Both the position numbers and the translations under genes were made by a program. From NCBI RefSeq assembly GCF_003326795.1, contig NZ_JPWI01000011.1:104932-168931 (forward strand): DNA of 64,000 nt. The letters are read 5' to 3'. Source of the DNA: Thalassospira profundimaris. GTDB lineage: Bacteria > Pseudomonadota > Alphaproteobacteria > Rhodospirillales > Thalassospiraceae. The notes beneath the pieces were generated by a model, which saw only the letters and a program-made list of their open reading frames with translations, had not been told where the DNA came from and ran no database searches. Shown here in pieces: positions 62,103-64,000 of this stretch (the first letter of the stretch is position 1; each line of letters starts with the position of its first letter).

Positions 62103-63413
62103 CTATTCGGCGCTGGCAATCTTGCGGTTATCAAGGGATAGCTCGGCATATTGCTTGCGCAGGATGTCGGCATCCGCAAGGAAGGTCTTCAGCTCGTCAC
62201 CTTTAAGCTTTTTGCCACTTGGCATCTTGACGCGGATCGGGTTGACCTGCGCATTGTTTTTCAGGATCTCGTAATGCAGATGCGGGCCGGTTGATGCGCC
62301 TGTGCTTCCGACATAGCCGATCACGTCACCCTGTTTGACGCGGGATCCCTGTTTGAGGCCTTTGGCAAACCCCTTCATATGGGCATAGGCTGTTTCATAG
62401 GAATCATTGTGACGGATGCGGATGTAATTGCCATAACCGCCATTGCGGCCAATTTTGGCAATCGTGCCATTGCCGGCGGCAAAGATCGGGGTGCCGCGCG
62501 GGGCGGCAAAGTCAATGCCCTTATGCATCTTGGTATAGCCGAGAATCGGATGCTTGCGCTGGCCGAATCCTGATGACAGGCGCGCACCATTGATCGGGGT
62601 TCGCATCAGTGCGCGGCGATAGGATTCACCCTTCTGATTATAGAAGTCGGTTTCACCGTTGCTGTCGGTATAGGAATAAAGACGTACTTCATTGCCGCTC
62701 AGGGTCATGCTGGCATAAAGCACATCACCATAGCGTACGCGTTCGCCCTTGTCGTTCTCAAGCTCCTGATACATGACTTCGAAACTGTCACCTGGCTGGA
62801 TGTCGCGCTGGAAGTCGACTTCATAGGAATACAGTTCGATCAGATTCATCAGAACAGGGATCGGAACGCCATTGCGCTCGGCCGCCAGAAACAGGCTCTG
62901 TTCGATGGTGCCAGAAGCGACATTCTTTTTGGTGGTCAGTTCGATCTTGTCTGACGATGCTTCAAAACCGTTATCGGTGCGCGAGACCGAAACAATGGTT
63001 TCGGCGTCGGGCTGGAAACTCAGTTCGTCAAGAAGCTCGATGCTGTCTTCCATCGGGGCTGAATAGACAAGATCAAACTCCTGACCGGCGCGTAGCTTGC
63101 GCGGGTTATAAACATCGCGCAGCGCTTCGATGGCATTATAGGCCACCGTGCGTTCAAGGCCGGTTTCTGTCAGGGTCGCCATCAGGTTCGATCCTTTTTC
63201 AAGGACGACTGTCTCGCGGCGCGGTTCGATGTCGGGAATGCTTGCCGTTTCTGTAACGCCACTGACGGGATTCTCGATCAGGTGGCTCTCGGCGGCACTT
63301 GCAGAAAGGGCAGTATCTGCAGCGTTGGAATAATGATCGGATAACAGATATCCGGCTGTTCCCCCCAGAATTGCCATCACACTTGCAATAGATACCAAGT
63401 CTCTTCCGGCCAT
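62103..63413 (-). CDS. M23 family cell-wall endopeptidase
   Basis: 436 residues with GGGGAG 11 bases upstream. An N-terminal signal-anchor (LVSIASVMAILGGTAGYLL) is followed by an OapA/LysM-like domain (about 65-115, VLEKGSNLMATLTETGLERTVAYN), a middle Csd3-like domain and the LytM peptidase domain (from about 285). Zinc-site motifs are intact: HKGIDFAAPRGTP and GPHLHYEI. Domain order matches the MepM/YebA group, which cuts peptidoglycan crosslinks for wall expansion. It probably acts in the periplasm. Confidence 0.91.
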   Translation of the reverse strand: MAGRDLVSIASVMAILGGTAGYLLSDHYSNAADTALSASAAESHLIENPVSGVTETASIPDIEPRRETVVLEKGSNLMATLTETGLERTVAYNAIEALRDVYNPRKLRAGQEFDLVYSAPMEDSIELLDELSFQPDAETIVSVSRTDNGFEASSDKIELTTKKNVASGTIEQSLFLAAERNGVPIPVLMNLIELYSYEVDFQRDIQPGDSFEVMYQELENDKGERVRYGDVLYASMTLSGNEVRLYSYTDSNGETDFYNQKGESYRRALMRTPINGARLSSGFGQRKHPILGYTKMHKGIDFAAPRGTPIFAAGNGTIAKIGRNGGYGNYIRIRHNDSYETAYAHMKGFAKGLKQGSRVKQGDVIGYVGSTGASTGPHLHYEILKNNAQVNPIRVKMPSGKKLKGDELKTFLADADILRKQYAELSLDNRKIASAE

Positions 63414-64000
63414 TGCCGTAGAACTCCCCTAATAACCAATAATCAGTTTGCTCAACCCGTTACTCTTTGCGGCAACATCGGCTCAAACCTTATACATAAA
63501 AGTTCAAGCGATGTGAAACGCCAATTCGCACCGGTCGTATCTGCTCCCATTGGGCTATAATGGCGCGATTTCCTTTACGAACCGTTGAAGGCATTGCGCG
63601 CCATTAATCATGATGGGCGGCGCTGAAATGGCAGCTGACCATGGCAACAACAAGGCAGACCATTAGGGCAATGAATTTGCCTGTTTTCGGCTTTGCAAGC
63701 TCACAGGTAATGTTTGCTTGTCCGGCAGGGCTGTTGCCCGCATCGGCTCCGTATAGGCGTACACATATATATGTGACTGGTGAAGGCTGCCATTTTGCTG
63801 GGTCAAAAAGGGTGCAGGAGCTTTAAGCTCTGATGGTTCAGTGCAAGATGGATTTAACAGTAGTGTGAGCTGATCAACCAGTGCGGGAGTGGCCCGTTTC
63901 CGCCAATTTCGGGCAAATTCGGGGCTTTTGAACTTTTTGCATTTTTCGTGCAGTTTTTTCCAAAAAAGGGTTTGACAGTTCCGGGAGCGGGGCCTATAAC
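63414..64000. other. Intergenic region at the right edge
   Basis: 587 bases without a recognisable gene. It contains a palindrome CACATATATATGTG (63762-63775), AT-rich runs from 63910, and a strong promoter at the very end. The short open frame at 63641-63826 lacks family resemblance. Confidence 0.6.
63972..64000 (+). promoter_or_regulatory. Sigma-70 promoter pointing out of the window
   Basis: TTGACA (63972-63977), exactly 17 bases, then TATAAC (63995-64000). An A/T-rich block with TTTTTTCC and AAAAAA lies just upstream and may act as an UP element. This strength is typical of rRNA or tRNA promoters. Confidence 0.75.

Noticed and set aside
63641..63826. 61-codon open frame in the right-end gap
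   Set aside because: No Shine-Dalgarno, odd composition and no family pattern.

Overview
The window looks like a stretch of core chromosome from an alphaproteobacterium, most likely a Rhodospirillales member close to Thalassospira. The genus is an inference. It rests on alphaproteobacterial marker families (DUF4167, COQ9, TrcR/DUF1013, DUF1192, RcdA/DUF1465), a three-gene proton-translocating transhydrogenase, a lysC..ptsP..prfA-prmC arrangement, moderate G+C and frequent GTG/TTG starts. I see no insertion sequence, phage, integron or CRISPR array, and no tRNA or rRNA gene inside the window.

1-12.2 kb, forward strand: 3' end of lysC, a nitronate monooxygenase-like gene, nitrogen-PTS enzyme I (ptsP), a RodZ-like protein, ispG, hisS, hemA (glutamyl-tRNA reductase), prfA, prmC and a DUF4167 protein. 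12.4-25.9 kb: an orphan VirD4/TraG-like protein that has lost its ATPase motifs, a MOSC protein, clpB, a phospholipase D-like protein, a DUF4197 protein, a small P-loop kinase, a long-chain acyl-CoA ligase, an M3 oligopeptidase and an ABC1/UbiB-like kinase. 25.9-36.9 kb: a long non-coding leader, the pntAA-pntAB-pntB operon, a membrane-anchored unknown, an SDR, an Na+/H+ antiporter-like protein divergent from a complete TRAP transporter, and a GntR/FCD regulator.

37-49.9 kb: rpsU behind an attenuator-like hairpin, a two-gene membrane/HlyD-adaptor module, def, a COQ9 gene, a degenerate SNase-fold protein, purE and purK, a degenerate GGDEF protein, two DUF465 genes, phosphofructokinase, a DUF2390 gene, ubiX and a propionyl-CoA synthetase-like gene. 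50-64 kb: an MFS-GNAT pair divergent from a LysR regulator, a GlpR/DeoR regulator, trcR, a quinone oxidoreductase, DUF1192, rcdA, a membrane adenylate cyclase, rpmE, cyaY, an ABC exporter and an M23 peptidase. A textbook sigma-70 promoter lies on the last 29 bases and points out of the window.

Most genes serve central functions: translation and release (hisS, prfA, prmC, rpsU, rpmE, def), cofactors (ispG, hemA, ubiX, COQ9, UbiB-like, cyaY), purine synthesis, NADPH balance and cell-cycle proteolysis or transcription (rcdA, trcR). No clear new multi-gene system is evident. The most unusual items are the VirD4-like pseudo-ATPase, the hairpin plus T-tract directly before the rpsU ribosome binding site, and structured non-coding stretches upstream of pntAA and rcdA.
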